Counted from the stretch's first letter, positions 48,402-57,697 are shown. The stretch: DNA of 64,000 nucleotides from Paucimonas lemoignei (GCA_900475325.1 LS483371.1:3658001-3722000); one strand, 5' to 3'. The notes: generated from the letters alone by a model not told the origin. Numbers and translations: made by a program.

Positions 48402-50171
48402 ATGAACCTAGCCTCACACGCCGAAACACAACGCCTGTCTGCCGTGCGCGCCGTCCAGTGGCTGGAGACCGCCGCCAGCGAAAATTTCGATCGGATCTGC
48501 AGGCTCGCCGCGGCCTATTTCGACGTGCCCACGGTCCTGGTATCGCTGGTCGATAAAGACCGCCAATGGTTCGCCGGTCGAATCGGCTTTGGCCCCAGTC
48601 AGACGCCGATCAACCAATCGTTCTGCGCCCATACCATCCAGCAGGACGGCGTAATGCAAGTGGTGGACGCTTGTATCGACCCACGCTTCATGGACAACGA
48701 ACTGGTCACCGCACCCGACGGCATTCGTTTTTACGCGGGTGCACCGCTAGTGACCCGCGACGGACACGCCATCGGCAGCCTGTGCATCATCGACAAGTGG
48801 CCTCATCAGCTCAGCCATGCCGAAACCCAGGTGCTGCAAGATCTGGCCGAGATGGTCATCGCGCAGATTGAACAGCGCCAGCAAACCCGAACTTCACATC
48901 CGGCCAGCGGCCTGCCTAATATGCGTCAGTTTCTGGCTGACAATCCCGGCCCCTGGGTTAATCCCGAGTTGCCGGTCAGATTGCTGGCGGTGGTTGAAGT
49001 GGTGGGTAGCCCCTGGGCTTCAGATCCGACACTGGATGACGGCTGCAATCTGGTCGGCATCAAGGCCGGTAGCATCACCGCCCGACTGAAAACGGCGCTG
49101 GACGCAAACGTCACGGCGTATCACATCAGCGAGCGGCATTTCAGCCTGCTGCTGCCTGTCCAGGCAGACCTCAAAGCACAGCTGATCCAGACCCTGAGTG
49201 AACTGATTTGCGAGCCCTGTGGCGAAGATTCGATCTCGACCCTGCCCGGCGTGCGCATGGGCATCGCCTCCTGCGAAGACGGTAATCAGTCGGTGGGCGA
49301 GTTGTTGCGCAAGGCCCGCAGCGCCGCGGACCTGGCCGCTCGGGACGGCCTGGACTGGGCGATCTGGGATGAAAATCCCAACTGCGCCTCACATCGCGCC
49401 TTGCCCCTGACGCAGGAAGTCGCCGGAGCGCTGGTCAGCGGTGAGATCTCACTGGTGTTCCAACCGCGTTTCAGGCTCGAAGACGGTCGCCAGGTCAGCG
49501 CCGAAGCGCTGTTGCGCTGGAATCACCCGGTTTATGGCCCGGTCTCGCCTGCCGAGTTCATTCCCTTGATCGAACGCTCCGGGCAGATCAGCCTGGTGAC
49601 GCGCTGGGTGATTGATAACGCCCTGGCAGCAGCTGCCGAATGGGAAGACCCCCTGGCAAAAGTGTCGCTGAACCTGTCTGCGCTGGATTTTCAGCACCTG
49701 GATATCGCGGCAGCGCTGAAGACGGCATGCGAGGCGCACGGCATCAGCCCCGAGCGTGTCGAGGTGGAAATCACTGAAGGTGAGTGGATCAGGGCCAGCG
49801 CCACGGTGCTGACGCAGCTTTCAGAGATTCGCGCACTGGGTGTTGATGTGGCGATCGATGATTTCGGCACCGGCTACAGTAACTTCGCTTACTTGCACGA
49901 AATTCCAGCCAACGTGATCAAGCTTGATAAATCGATCATCACTGACCTGGAAAACAAACCACGCAATTGCATCATCGCGCAGTCGATTTTCCAACTCGCC
50001 CACAGCCTGGGTTATCGCACAGTGGCTGAGGGCATCGAGACGTTCAAGTGCCTGGATCTGGTCAGAAGCTACGGCTGCCACGAAGCGCAAGGCTTCTTCC
50101 TCAGCCGCCCGCTAACTGCCGCGCAGATCAAGCAGACCACGCTGGGCAGCAGCTTTCTGCTCAACGCCTGA
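48402..50171 (+). CDS. GAF-(degenerate GGDEF)-EAL protein, c-di-GMP phosphodiesterase
   Basis: 589 residues from the ATG at 48402. N-terminal GAF domain (about 20-160) with FDVPTVLVSLVDKDRQWF and SFCAHTI. A middle region of about 150 residues has GGDEF-domain secondary structure but no GGDEF motif. The C-terminal EAL domain has EAL at 368-370, VEITEGEW, IDDFGTGYSNF, IKLDKSII and AEGIET, so phosphodiesterase activity is expected. Soluble. The GAF may sense a nucleotide or small molecule. Confidence 0.9.
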   Translation: MNLASHAETQRLSAVRAVQWLETAASENFDRICRLAAAYFDVPTVLVSLVDKDRQWFAGRIGFGPSQTPINQSFCAHTIQQDGVMQVVDACIDPRFMDNELVTAPDGIRFYAGAPLVTRDGHAIGSLCIIDKWPHQLSHAETQVLQDLAEMVIAQIEQRQQTRTSHPASGLPNMRQFLADNPGPWVNPELPVRLLAVVEVVGSPWASDPTLDDGCNLVGIKAGSITARLKTALDANVTAYHISERHFSLLLPVQADLKAQLIQTLSELICEPCGEDSISTLPGVRMGIASCEDGNQSVGELLRKARSAADLAARDGLDWAIWDENPNCASHRALPLTQEVAGALVSGEISLVFQPRFRLEDGRQVSAEALLRWNHPVYGPVSPAEFIPLIERSGQISLVTRWVIDNALAAAAEWEDPLAKVSLNLSALDFQHLDIAAALKTACEAHGISPERVEVEITEGEWIRASATVLTQLSEIRALGVDVAIDDFGTGYSNFAYLHEIPANVIKLDKSIITDLENKPRNCIIAQSIFQLAHSLGYRTVAEGIETFKCLDLVRSYGCHEAQGFFLSRPLTAAQIKQTTLGSSFLLNA

Positions 50172-50178
50172 TCAGGCT

Positions 50179-50346
50179 TTATTCGTCGGTTTTGTAAGGC
50201 GGATATTGCTCATCATCGACGCGCTTGTCGGCGTCGACGTTCTGGTCATCCGCCGGCGCTTTGGGCGGATGCGGTGGATCGATCTGCGGGTCGGCGAGAT
50301 CGGGGGAATCCGGATCGAAGCCTGGTTCCTGGTCATGATTAGCCAT
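50179..50346 (-). CDS. Very small acidic Pro-rich protein, 55 aa
   Basis: ATG at 50344-50346 with a near-perfect GAGAGGTGAAC ribosome site; stop TAA at 50179. Sequence begins MANHDQEPGFDPDSPDLADP and ends EQYPPYKTDE. Very rich in Asp, Pro and Gln, no hydrophobic stretch, probably disordered. The FDPDSPD stretch is like DPDAPD in the 98-residue protein at 44688, and both have an AGAGGTGA site. It ends 7 bases from the stop of the convergent EAL gene. Function unknown. Confidence 0.7.
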   Translation of the reverse strand: MANHDQEPGFDPDSPDLADPQIDPPHPPKAPADDQNVDADKRVDDEQYPPYKTDE

Positions 50347-50598
50347 GTTCACCTCTCGTCAGCTGCCCAGCGTGTCTGGGCTACCTGATTGAGAGGGCAC
50401 GTGGCTGGTGAAGTGCGGCGCGGGTGACGAGTGGCGGTGTAAAGCGGCGATGGAGTGTCAGATATGCCGCCTTCGGGACCGTCGTGATCTCCGATCTTGC
50501 ATGTCTGATGCCTCAACTAATTAAGCGCTGCGCCTCGAATCGAGTATCAACAACAGCATCCGGGTGCTGCTGAGTCAGGTTCCGTCCTGACGGCCGGG

Positions 50599-51152
50599 TC
50601 ACTTTTGGTGCCAAAAGTAACCAAAACCTCTGCGCTGGCGTACGGCCCCCGCTTCGCGGCGGTTCCTTCGCTCCGGCACCGTGGGGCGGGCACGCGCCGA
50701 CGGGCCATCCATGGCCCAGCGGCGCTCGCTCGGCATCCATGCCGAGCGACCCACCCCACGGCACCTCCACTCAGCCTCCCGACGCGCATTTTGCGTCGTC
50801 TGTGAAATCGTGGCAGGAAAAGCAAAAGCAAATCTGCTCTGCAGATTTTTCCAGAATGATTTCCTTCCTGACTCGCACTCTGCTTTTGATTCTGGAGGCG
50901 TGCGCAAAACGTATGGCCGACACAAATTGCGACTTGTGGCCGGCCGAGCGCAGGTATTGCGCAGTGGGCAACCCGGCATGGATGCCGGGTTAGCCGCACC
51001 GGGCCATGGATGGCCCATTGCGGCGGCCCACGGAGCAATGCCGGAGTGAGGGAAGTCTGAGCCTTGGCGAAGACCCGGACAAAGGAGCGGGAGCGTTTTG
51101 CTTACTTTTGACTGGGCCGGCATTCCGGCTTTTCAAAAGTGAGGCGCCGTAA
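50599..51152. repeat. Large inverted-repeat element, probably a non-coding mobile or repetitive sequence
   Basis: Left part (about 50599-50790) and right part (about 50955-51152) are degenerate inverted copies of each other: both hold TCACTTTTG, AAAAGTAA-CAAAAC, a CGCTCCGGCA-like stretch, GGGCCATCCATGGCCC, and GGCATCCATGCCG in the same order on opposite strands. The 160-base centre is different. The right edge (51132-51160) is identical to 29 bases of the 30801-30943 hairpin. Overlapping open frames in all directions (Arg/Ala/Pro-rich) have no consistent coding signal. Sequence 50347-50598 shows nothing. Confidence 0.7.
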
Positions 51153-51259
51153 GGGCGCAAAGGTGAATCAGCGTCGCCGGCGCTGCTGGATATGCATGGT
51201 CTTAGGGCTACCCCAGCAGAGTATCTACAAGTTTGGGGCGTGCCAGGTCCAAGTCGTCG

Positions 51260-54064
51260 TTAAACCACCCTGCTCGCTATCTCATTGCGCAACAGTCGGG
51301 CCAGCGCTTCCACGGAATACGGTTTTTGCAGAAAAGTGAAGCCCTGGGAATTGCCCTGGGCGAGTGCCGGGCTGTAGCCGCTGGTGAGGACGATGGGCAT
51401 TTGCGGGTAGAGGCGTTTGATCTCCAGCGCCAGTTCCACGCCATTCATGCCGGGCATCACCACATCGGAAAACACGGCCTGGAACTCATCGGGACGCTCA
51501 GCCAGGACTGCCAGCGCTTCTGCTCCGTTCTTGGCCCAATGGATGCGGTAGCCCAGTTCCCTGAGGGTCTGAGTGGAAAACTCACCGATTTCCAGGTTGT
51601 CCTCTACCACGAGCAAGTTCGCGCCTTCGCCGTCGCTCTGCTGATTCTGATCCAGCGCAGGTGGCTCGACCGCTTCCACTGGCACCGCTTGAGGCAGATA
51701 CAAGGTGAATGTGCTGCCCTCCCCCGGCCGGCTCTGGACCAACACTTCGCCGCCTGACTGCTTGGCAAAACCAAACACTTGGGAAAGACCCAGGCCGGTG
51801 CCTTTGCCGACTTCCTTGGTGGTGAAGAATGGATCGAAAATCCGGTGCAGTTGATCGGGGGCAATGCCCGAACCGGTATCGATCAGCGACACCGCCACGT
51901 AATCGCCCTCGGCGGCCGGATGAGCGCGACGCGGGGGTAGATGATGCACCGGCTCGACGCAGATCCTCAGCACCCCTTCCCCGTTCATGGCATCACGGGC
52001 GTTGACTGCCATGTTGATCAAAGCGGTGTCGAACTGGCCCGCATCGGCGTTGATAAAGCAGGCTTCTTCAGGAAGCTCGATTAGCACCTTGATCCGCGCA
52101 CCGGTCAGCGAACCAATCATGTCACCGATGGTGCGCACGCTCTTGCCGACTTCGAAGACTTCCGGGCGCAGGGTTTGCTGGCGCGAAAACGCGAGCAGTT
52201 GGCCGGTCAGTTTGCTGGCACGGTCCACCGCATCGGAGATGGCGTCGATGTAGCGGCGCCGACGCTTCTCATCGAGGCTGCGCTTGAGCAAATCAGTCGA
52301 GGCCTTGACCACGGTCAACAGGTTGTTGAAGTCGTGAGCCACGCCCCCGGTCAACTGCCCGACCGCTTCCATCTTCTGCGACTGACGCAAGGCTTCTTCG
52401 GTCCTGCGCAACGCTTCTGCGGCTTCGCGCTCCACCTGAATATCCCGGCCCACGGCGTGGATGTACGACTGGTCCGGCACCGCCGTCCAGGAGATCCAGC
52501 GATAAGAGCCGTCCTTGTGCAGGTAGCGGTTTTCAAAGCTGGGGAAGCTCACGCCTTGGGAAAGATCCTTCGCGGCAGCAGCGGTCAATTGATCATCTTC
52601 GGGGTGCAGGAAGTCCAGAAACGACTTGCCCTGCAGCTCGCTCTTGCTCCAGCCCAGCACCTGAGTCCAGGCCGGGTTGACCGCGACGATTTCCCCATTG
52701 AATTCCGCGATCAGCATCAGGTCCGTGGACAAACGCCAGATCCGGTCGCGGTCCTGGGTGCGGGCCGCAACACGTTCTTCAAGTGTGGCGTTGAGACGGC
52801 GCAGGTCTTCTTCGGCCTCGCGCGTGGCGGTGATGTCCCTGGAAATGCAGAGGATTTTCTCGACCCGGCCCTGAGCGTCGCGGATCGGTGTGACTTGTAC
52901 ATCCCACCACTTGGGGTTACCCAGGAAAGTGTTGGCGAAGCCCTGGAAGCGCCCGGAGATACCCGCCTTGGCCTGCTCAATCGCGGCCTTGGCATCCAGG
53001 TGCCCCTGGTCCTGCCAGAAGTCGGGCCATGGGCAGCCCTTTACTGCATTGAAATCACTGATCTCCATGACGTTCATGCCGCCTTCGCTCATGAACGCCA
53101 GCTTGCCGTCCATGTCGATGACCTTGATGCAATCATTGCTGCTGGCCAACACCCGGCTGTTGAATTCCTGGGTCTCGCGCAACACGGACTCGGTGCGCTT
53201 GGCAGCGGTGACGTCCTTGAACAGCACCGCCACCCGGTTCTGCTCGCGACCATCGACCTTGTAGGCATAAACCTCATACCAATGCCCGGCCAGCGCGATG
53301 GCGGGGGCGTCGAAACCAACGGAGACGCCGGTCAGCGCCACCCGTGCGTAAGGGTCGAACCAGGGCTGTGGCTGGCCCTGGGCAATGTCGCGCATGCTCT
53401 GGCTGATCAACTGCTTGAGGTGGGTCATGCCCTCAAAAGCCGGGTTTATCTCGACAAAATGGCATTCCACCAACTGACCGTCGACGAAGCTGACATCGAC
53501 CACACAGAAGCCGATATCGATGCCACGAAACAATTCGCGGTAACGCTCGTCCCGTGACTGCATCTGCTGGGCCAGTTGCACCGAATGAGTGGTTTCGACG
53601 GTATGGACCAACACGCCCATGACCGTTTCCTCGCGCTCGTCGTACAAAGGCGAAACCGAGTACGTCCACCACGTCTGCTCTGGAACGCCGTAACGCGCCA
53701 TGTCGATGGGCTGGTTTTCAAAGCGGCTGGCTTGCCCGGCGAACGCCTGCTCGAACATCGGCCGCACCTGCTCCCACGCATCGGCCCATAACGTAGTGAT
53801 GCTTTGCCCAAGCGCACCGGCCAGTCGCGGGCCAAGAATCGGGCGATAAGCGTCGTTGAAGAAAAACATCAACTCCGGTCCCCAGACCAGGTACAGGCTT
53901 TCAGGCGAGTTGAGCATCATGCTCAGTGCCGACCTGAGGGACGCTGGCCATTGCTCCATCGCGCCGAGGGAGGAATCCGACCAGTCTCGAGCTCTGATTG
54001 CGGCTCCGGTCTCTCCACCAGGGAGGCTCTTCGGAACAGGGTTGGGTACGGAGCTAATGGTCAT
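51260..54064 (-). CDS. Soluble hybrid sensor histidine kinase with PAS domains and receiver
   Basis: 934 residues, no membrane span. Several PAS-like domains fill about 40-540 (the last has FNGEIVAVNPAWTQVLGWSKSEL). The phospho-acceptor is H577 in GVAHDFNNLLTVVKAS; the ATPase domain follows with INADAGQFDTALINMAVNARDAMNG in pieces, DTGSGI and GKGTGLGLSQVFGF. The C-terminal receiver has the phospho-aspartate D867 in FSDVVMPGM and lysine in LQKPY. An orphan kinase with its own receiver, so an output partner must lie elsewhere. The call is sure; the signal is not known. Confidence 0.93.
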   Translation of the reverse strand: MTISSVPNPVPKSLPGGETGAAIRARDWSDSSLGAMEQWPASLRSALSMMLNSPESLYLVWGPELMFFFNDAYRPILGPRLAGALGQSITTLWADAWEQVRPMFEQAFAGQASRFENQPIDMARYGVPEQTWWTYSVSPLYDEREETVMGVLVHTVETTHSVQLAQQMQSRDERYRELFRGIDIGFCVVDVSFVDGQLVECHFVEINPAFEGMTHLKQLISQSMRDIAQGQPQPWFDPYARVALTGVSVGFDAPAIALAGHWYEVYAYKVDGREQNRVAVLFKDVTAAKRTESVLRETQEFNSRVLASSNDCIKVIDMDGKLAFMSEGGMNVMEISDFNAVKGCPWPDFWQDQGHLDAKAAIEQAKAGISGRFQGFANTFLGNPKWWDVQVTPIRDAQGRVEKILCISRDITATREAEEDLRRLNATLEERVAARTQDRDRIWRLSTDLMLIAEFNGEIVAVNPAWTQVLGWSKSELQGKSFLDFLHPEDDQLTAAAAKDLSQGVSFPSFENRYLHKDGSYRWISWTAVPDQSYIHAVGRDIQVEREAAEALRRTEEALRQSQKMEAVGQLTGGVAHDFNNLLTVVKASTDLLKRSLDEKRRRRYIDAISDAVDRASKLTGQLLAFSRQQTLRPEVFEVGKSVRTIGDMIGSLTGARIKVLIELPEEACFINADAGQFDTALINMAVNARDAMNGEGVLRICVEPVHHLPPRRAHPAAEGDYVAVSLIDTGSGIAPDQLHRIFDPFFTTKEVGKGTGLGLSQVFGFAKQSGGEVLVQSRPGEGSTFTLYLPQAVPVEAVEPPALDQNQQSDGEGANLLVVEDNLEIGEFSTQTLRELGYRIHWAKNGAEALAVLAERPDEFQAVFSDVVMPGMNGVELALEIKRLYPQMPIVLTSGYSPALAQGNSQGFTFLQKPYSVEALARLLRNEIASRVV

Positions 54065-54284
54065 TTACCAAATAATGAAGCGTCAGATGACGATAATCAG
54101 CCGCCTTGGCGGGCGAAGGTCGCTAAGTTTGGAGTGCTGGCCAATAAGTGGCAACCACCTCATGGCGGTTTGTGCAGCGAATCGCTCAGCAGCACCAGAT
54201 TGACCGCCCAGCGGTCGTAACGTTCGCGGCGCCAGCGAGATACCAGAATTGACCTGACCGTTCATCGGTGGTCAGATGCGCGCC

Positions 54285-54464
54285 AGTTTCAGGTGTCCCA
54301 TGCCGCCGAGCATGGGATTAAACGGGAAGCCGGTGCGTCACTTCGATGACCAGTCCGGCGCTGCCCCCGCAACGGTAAGCGAGCGAACCCTTCAATACAC
54401 CACTGTGCTCAGGCATGGGAAGGTGAAGGATTCATGACCCTCGCAAGCCCGGAGACCGGCCTGC
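54285..54464 (+). ncRNA. Cobalamin (B12) riboswitch
   Basis: The conserved core is visible in order: AGGTG..., AAACGGGAAGCCGGTG, TCCGGCGCTGCCCCCGCAAC with GGTAA following, a CCACTGTGC box, CATGGGAAGGTGAAGG and the closing CGGAGACCGGCCT. Just downstream, 54492-54500 can pair with 54521-54529 (GCGGGCGCA/TGCGCCCGC), a hairpin ending about 55 bases before the start codon that could be the expression platform. It should switch off the receptor gene at 54585 when adenosylcobalamin is plentiful. Confidence 0.92.
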
Positions 54465-54584
54465 AACTTCGTTTTGGCAAACCCGCGGTGGGCGGGCGCA
54501 GGCCGGTTTCCGTGGGCTTTTGCGCCCGCGATTCCTCATGCGTTATTCCCCCGGGATCCATTCATTCCTTTTGGTTGGAATCGT

Positions 54585-56723
54585 ATGTCCCGCAAATCCC
54601 TGCTTCAAACCCTGGCGACCCGGTCGCTGCTGCCCTGTCTGGCCTTTTCGACGACCGCCTTTGCGGCTGACGAAACGCTGATCGCCCTGCCCTCAACGGC
54701 CATTACCGAGCGTGCTGACTCGGCCGAGCTCAGCCTTGATCGCCCTCTGCCCGCAGGCTCAAGGCTCAACGTGAGCGCGCTGGAAAACCCGGCGAGCATC
54801 AGCAGCCTTGGCGCTGAAGCCATCGGCAATCGCAATAACCTGACCGTCCAGGATGCGGTGACGCGTTCGCCGGGCATCACCAGCATGGCGGCGCCGGGCA
54901 ACGGCAACACGGCGCTGTCGGCACGAGGATTTACCGGGCATTCCTCGGTCATGACCCTGTTCGACGGCGCACGGCTGTACACCGGCTTCGGCACCCAGAC
55001 CTTTCCCGTGGACCCGTGGATGGTCGAGCGCATCGATGTGATTCGCGGTCCGGCGTCGGTGCTCTATGGCGAAGGCGCGACGGGTGCGGTGATCAATGTG
55101 ATCCCCAAGAAGCCATTCGAAGGTGAAATCCACAACCGGCTGCGCCTGGGCTACGGCTCCGATGATCGCCAGCAACTGGGCCTGGACAGCGGCGGCTCCC
55201 TGAGCGACACCCTGAGTTATCGCCTGACCCTCAATCAGGAGCAGAGCAACGGCTGGGTCGACAATGGCAACTCCCGAAGCCTGGCCCTGAGTGCTGCCTT
55301 GCGCTGGCAGGCCACGGATGACCTGGCGTTCACCTTCGCCCATGAACGCGGCGACAGTGAACCCATGAGCTATTTCGGCACCCCGCTGATCGACGGCAAT
55401 TATCGCGACAGCGTGCGGGACAAGAACTACAACCTGCACAACGCCGTGCAGCGCTACAACGATGAATGGACCCGCTTCAACACCGACTGGGCGATCAACG
55501 AAAGCGTCAGCGCCAGCAACCAGCTGTACTACATCAAGAGCCGTCGCCATTGGCGCAACGCCGAAGCCTACAACTGGAGCAGCGCCCAGGGGCAACTGTT
55601 GCGCGGTGATTACCTGGAGATTAAACACGACCAGGAACAGATCGGCGACCGTCAGAGCTTCACCTTCAACCATTCGCTGCTGGGCCTGGACAGCCGAACC
55701 GTGGTGGGCGCCGAGTACAACCGGATTCGTTTCGGGGTGGTCAACAACTCGCCGTACAACGATGTGGGTGGCGACTTTATTGACCCGTGGAACCCGGCTG
55801 ATGGCTACTTCCAGAGCCAGTCGCCGTTGCTGCCGCTGGCCGACAGCACCACGCGTACCTTTGCGCTGTTTGCGGAAAACCGTCTGCAGCTGTCCGAGCG
55901 CTGGTCGCTGGTCACGGGTATTCGCCGCGATCAGAACCACATCGACCGCAACGATTTGCGCGCCGACAGCCGCAGCGACCGCAGCCTGACCGGCGGCAAC
56001 TGGCGCGCCGGGCTGGTATTCGCGGTAACCGACCAGCTGTCGCTGTATGGCCAGTACTCCACCAGCGAAGACGGGGTCAGCAACCTGATCAGCCTCAACC
56101 CCACTCAGCAGCAGATGGACCTGACCGAAGCGAAGCAGACCGAGTTCGGCCTCAAGCAGCAGTTCTGGGACGGGCGCGGTGAATGGACGCTGGCGGCCTA
56201 CCACATCGTGAAAAAGAAATTGCTTACCACCGACCCGCTGACCCGCCTCACCCAGCAGGTCGGCCAGCAATCCTCCGATGGTCTGGAAGCATCTCTGGAA
56301 CTGGCGTTGAGTCAGGGTTGGCATGTCTCGGCCAACGCCTCGCTGGTGCGCGCCGGATACGACAGGTTCTATGAAAACGTCGCGGGGCAATCGGTCTCCC
56401 GGGCGGGCAATCGTCCCACCGACGTGCCGCGACGCAGCGCCAATCTGTGGCTGAGCAAGGCATTGACTCAGGACCTGGATGCCGGCGTGGGCTTGCGCTA
56501 TGTCGACGCCCGTTATGCCAACGCCGCCAATACGGCCGACGTGCCCGGCTACACCGTGCTCGACGCCAACCTGGGCTGGAACGCCTTGCCTGACGTGCGC
56601 CTGGGCCTGCAACTGAACAACCTGTTCGACCGCCGCTATGCGGTCGCTGGGCAGAACAGCGGCCAGCAATGGCTGATGGGGCAACCGCGATCGCTATTTG
56701 TGACTGCGGATTACAGTTTCTGA
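54585..56723 (+). CDS. TonB-dependent siderophore-type receptor under B12 riboswitch
   Basis: 712 residues from the ATG at 54585; the longer frame would run through the riboswitch platform. Signal peptide ends near AFA-A (about 28). The plug domain has VQDAVTRSPGITSM, ALSARGFTG and VDVIRGPASVLYGEGATGAVIN split across positions 100-170 (IDVIRGPASVLYGEGA). The 22-strand barrel ends in the usual aromatic residue (TADYSF). The plug looks like the siderophore receptor group (TIGR01783-like) rather than BtuB. Control by cobalamin suggests it imports a corrinoid or a cobalt complex. Confidence 0.9.
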   Translation: MSRKSLLQTLATRSLLPCLAFSTTAFAADETLIALPSTAITERADSAELSLDRPLPAGSRLNVSALENPASISSLGAEAIGNRNNLTVQDAVTRSPGITSMAAPGNGNTALSARGFTGHSSVMTLFDGARLYTGFGTQTFPVDPWMVERIDVIRGPASVLYGEGATGAVINVIPKKPFEGEIHNRLRLGYGSDDRQQLGLDSGGSLSDTLSYRLTLNQEQSNGWVDNGNSRSLALSAALRWQATDDLAFTFAHERGDSEPMSYFGTPLIDGNYRDSVRDKNYNLHNAVQRYNDEWTRFNTDWAINESVSASNQLYYIKSRRHWRNAEAYNWSSAQGQLLRGDYLEIKHDQEQIGDRQSFTFNHSLLGLDSRTVVGAEYNRIRFGVVNNSPYNDVGGDFIDPWNPADGYFQSQSPLLPLADSTTRTFALFAENRLQLSERWSLVTGIRRDQNHIDRNDLRADSRSDRSLTGGNWRAGLVFAVTDQLSLYGQYSTSEDGVSNLISLNPTQQQMDLTEAKQTEFGLKQQFWDGRGEWTLAAYHIVKKKLLTTDPLTRLTQQVGQQSSDGLEASLELALSQGWHVSANASLVRAGYDRFYENVAGQSVSRAGNRPTDVPRRSANLWLSKALTQDLDAGVGLRYVDARYANAANTADVPGYTVLDANLGWNALPDVRLGLQLNNLFDRRYAVAGQNSGQQWLMGQPRSLFVTADYSF

Positions 56724-56859
56724 GTTTAGGCCGCAGCTGCAGGGAGATCGGCGCTGGCCGGTCTCTCCCTCGTTGATCCACTTCACCTGGAGAAGCATCG
56801 GCAAGGTTCACGTCTGCCGTATACTGCCGGGCCGCACTGCACTTAAGGAATGAATGCCT

Positions 56860-57375
56860 ATGCGCGCCCCCTCTTCGCCCATCACCCTCGAACGCTTCAC
56901 GCCCGACCACGTCGAGGGTGTAGCCGCGCTGTACAACGCACCCGCCGTCGCCCGGCAAGTCCTGCAAATGCCCTATCAATCGGCTGACATGTGGCGCAAG
57001 CGCCTGGATATCAGTAACGAGCGGATGGTCAGCCTGGTGGCCCTGAGTGAAGGCAAAGTGGTTGCGCAAGGTTCACTGGAGCAGTTCTCGCGTATTCGGC
57101 GCAGCCATTGCGGCGGCATCGGCATGGCAGTGGCGCAGGACTGGCAGGGCCAGGGGATTGGCAGGCAGTTGCTGACAGCGTTGCTGGACGTGGCCGATAA
57201 CTGGATGAAGCTGCACAGAGTGGAGTTGACGGTGTATGCCGATAACAGTGCGGCGGTGATCCTTTACGAAAAACTGGGTTTCGAGACCGAGGGTTTGCTC
57301 AGGGATTACGCGATTCGAGATGGCCGGTTTACCGACACGCTGACGATGGCGCGGATCACACGGGCTCAGGTTTGA
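56860..57375 (+). CDS. GNAT acetyltransferase
   Basis: 171 residues from the second ATG (56860), which has AAGGAA at a proper distance; the first ATG is too close. The GNAT acetyl-CoA motif is DWQGQGIGRQLL, followed by LTVYADNSAAVILYEKLGF. YhhY/RimI-like small-molecule or amino-group acetylation; substrate unknown. A conserved SITLERFTPDHVEGVAALYN-type start is seen. Confidence 0.9.
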   Translation: MRAPSSPITLERFTPDHVEGVAALYNAPAVARQVLQMPYQSADMWRKRLDISNERMVSLVALSEGKVVAQGSLEQFSRIRRSHCGGIGMAVAQDWQGQGIGRQLLTALLDVADNWMKLHRVELTVYADNSAAVILYEKLGFETEGLLRDYAIRDGRFTDTLTMARITRAQV

Positions 57376-57387
57376 GGTTGAGCCTGC

Positions 57388-57697
57388 AGCCCCGCGCTAT
57401 CGCGAAGTAAACACAGGGCCTGTGGAAGCGACCGGGGTGGCGCACCACCTTGCGCGCGATAGGGTTTATCAGGCAATAAATGATTGCCTGACCTGACGCT
57501 TTCGCGAGCAAGCTCGCTCTCATCAAACATGAAATAACTATCTGAATTGAATGATTTTCTGTGGGAGCGAGCTTGCTCGCGAAGAGGCCGGTATACCCGA
57601 TATATCTCTGTGGGCAGGAACATTGCTTTCGCGAGCAAGGTGGAGCCACCCCGGTCGTCCCACAGGTCCTGTGTTTGCTGCGCGACAGCGCGGCGTC
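57388..57697. repeat. Nested palindromic repeat cluster
   Basis: An outer inverted pair (about 57389-57459 with 57631-57697; each holds AAACACAGG, ACCGGGGTGG and CACCTTGC) encloses an inner pair of GGGAGCGAGCTTGCTCGCGAA units (about 57504-57525 with 57561-57584). The whole 310-base block could fold into one large stem. It lies between the acetyltransferase and the hydrolase genes and fills the gap 57376-57776; no gene seen. Confidence 0.8.

Noticed and set aside
50547..51123. Arg-rich hypothetical proteins around 50.5-51.1 kb on both strands
   Set aside because: Several overlapping frames within the inverted-repeat element; none has a ribosome site with codon bias like neighbouring genes.
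54759..56684. 641-residue open frame on the minus strand opposite the TonB receptor
   Set aside because: Fully inside a receptor gene with clear signal peptide, plug and barrel; Ala/Val/Gln-rich shadow.
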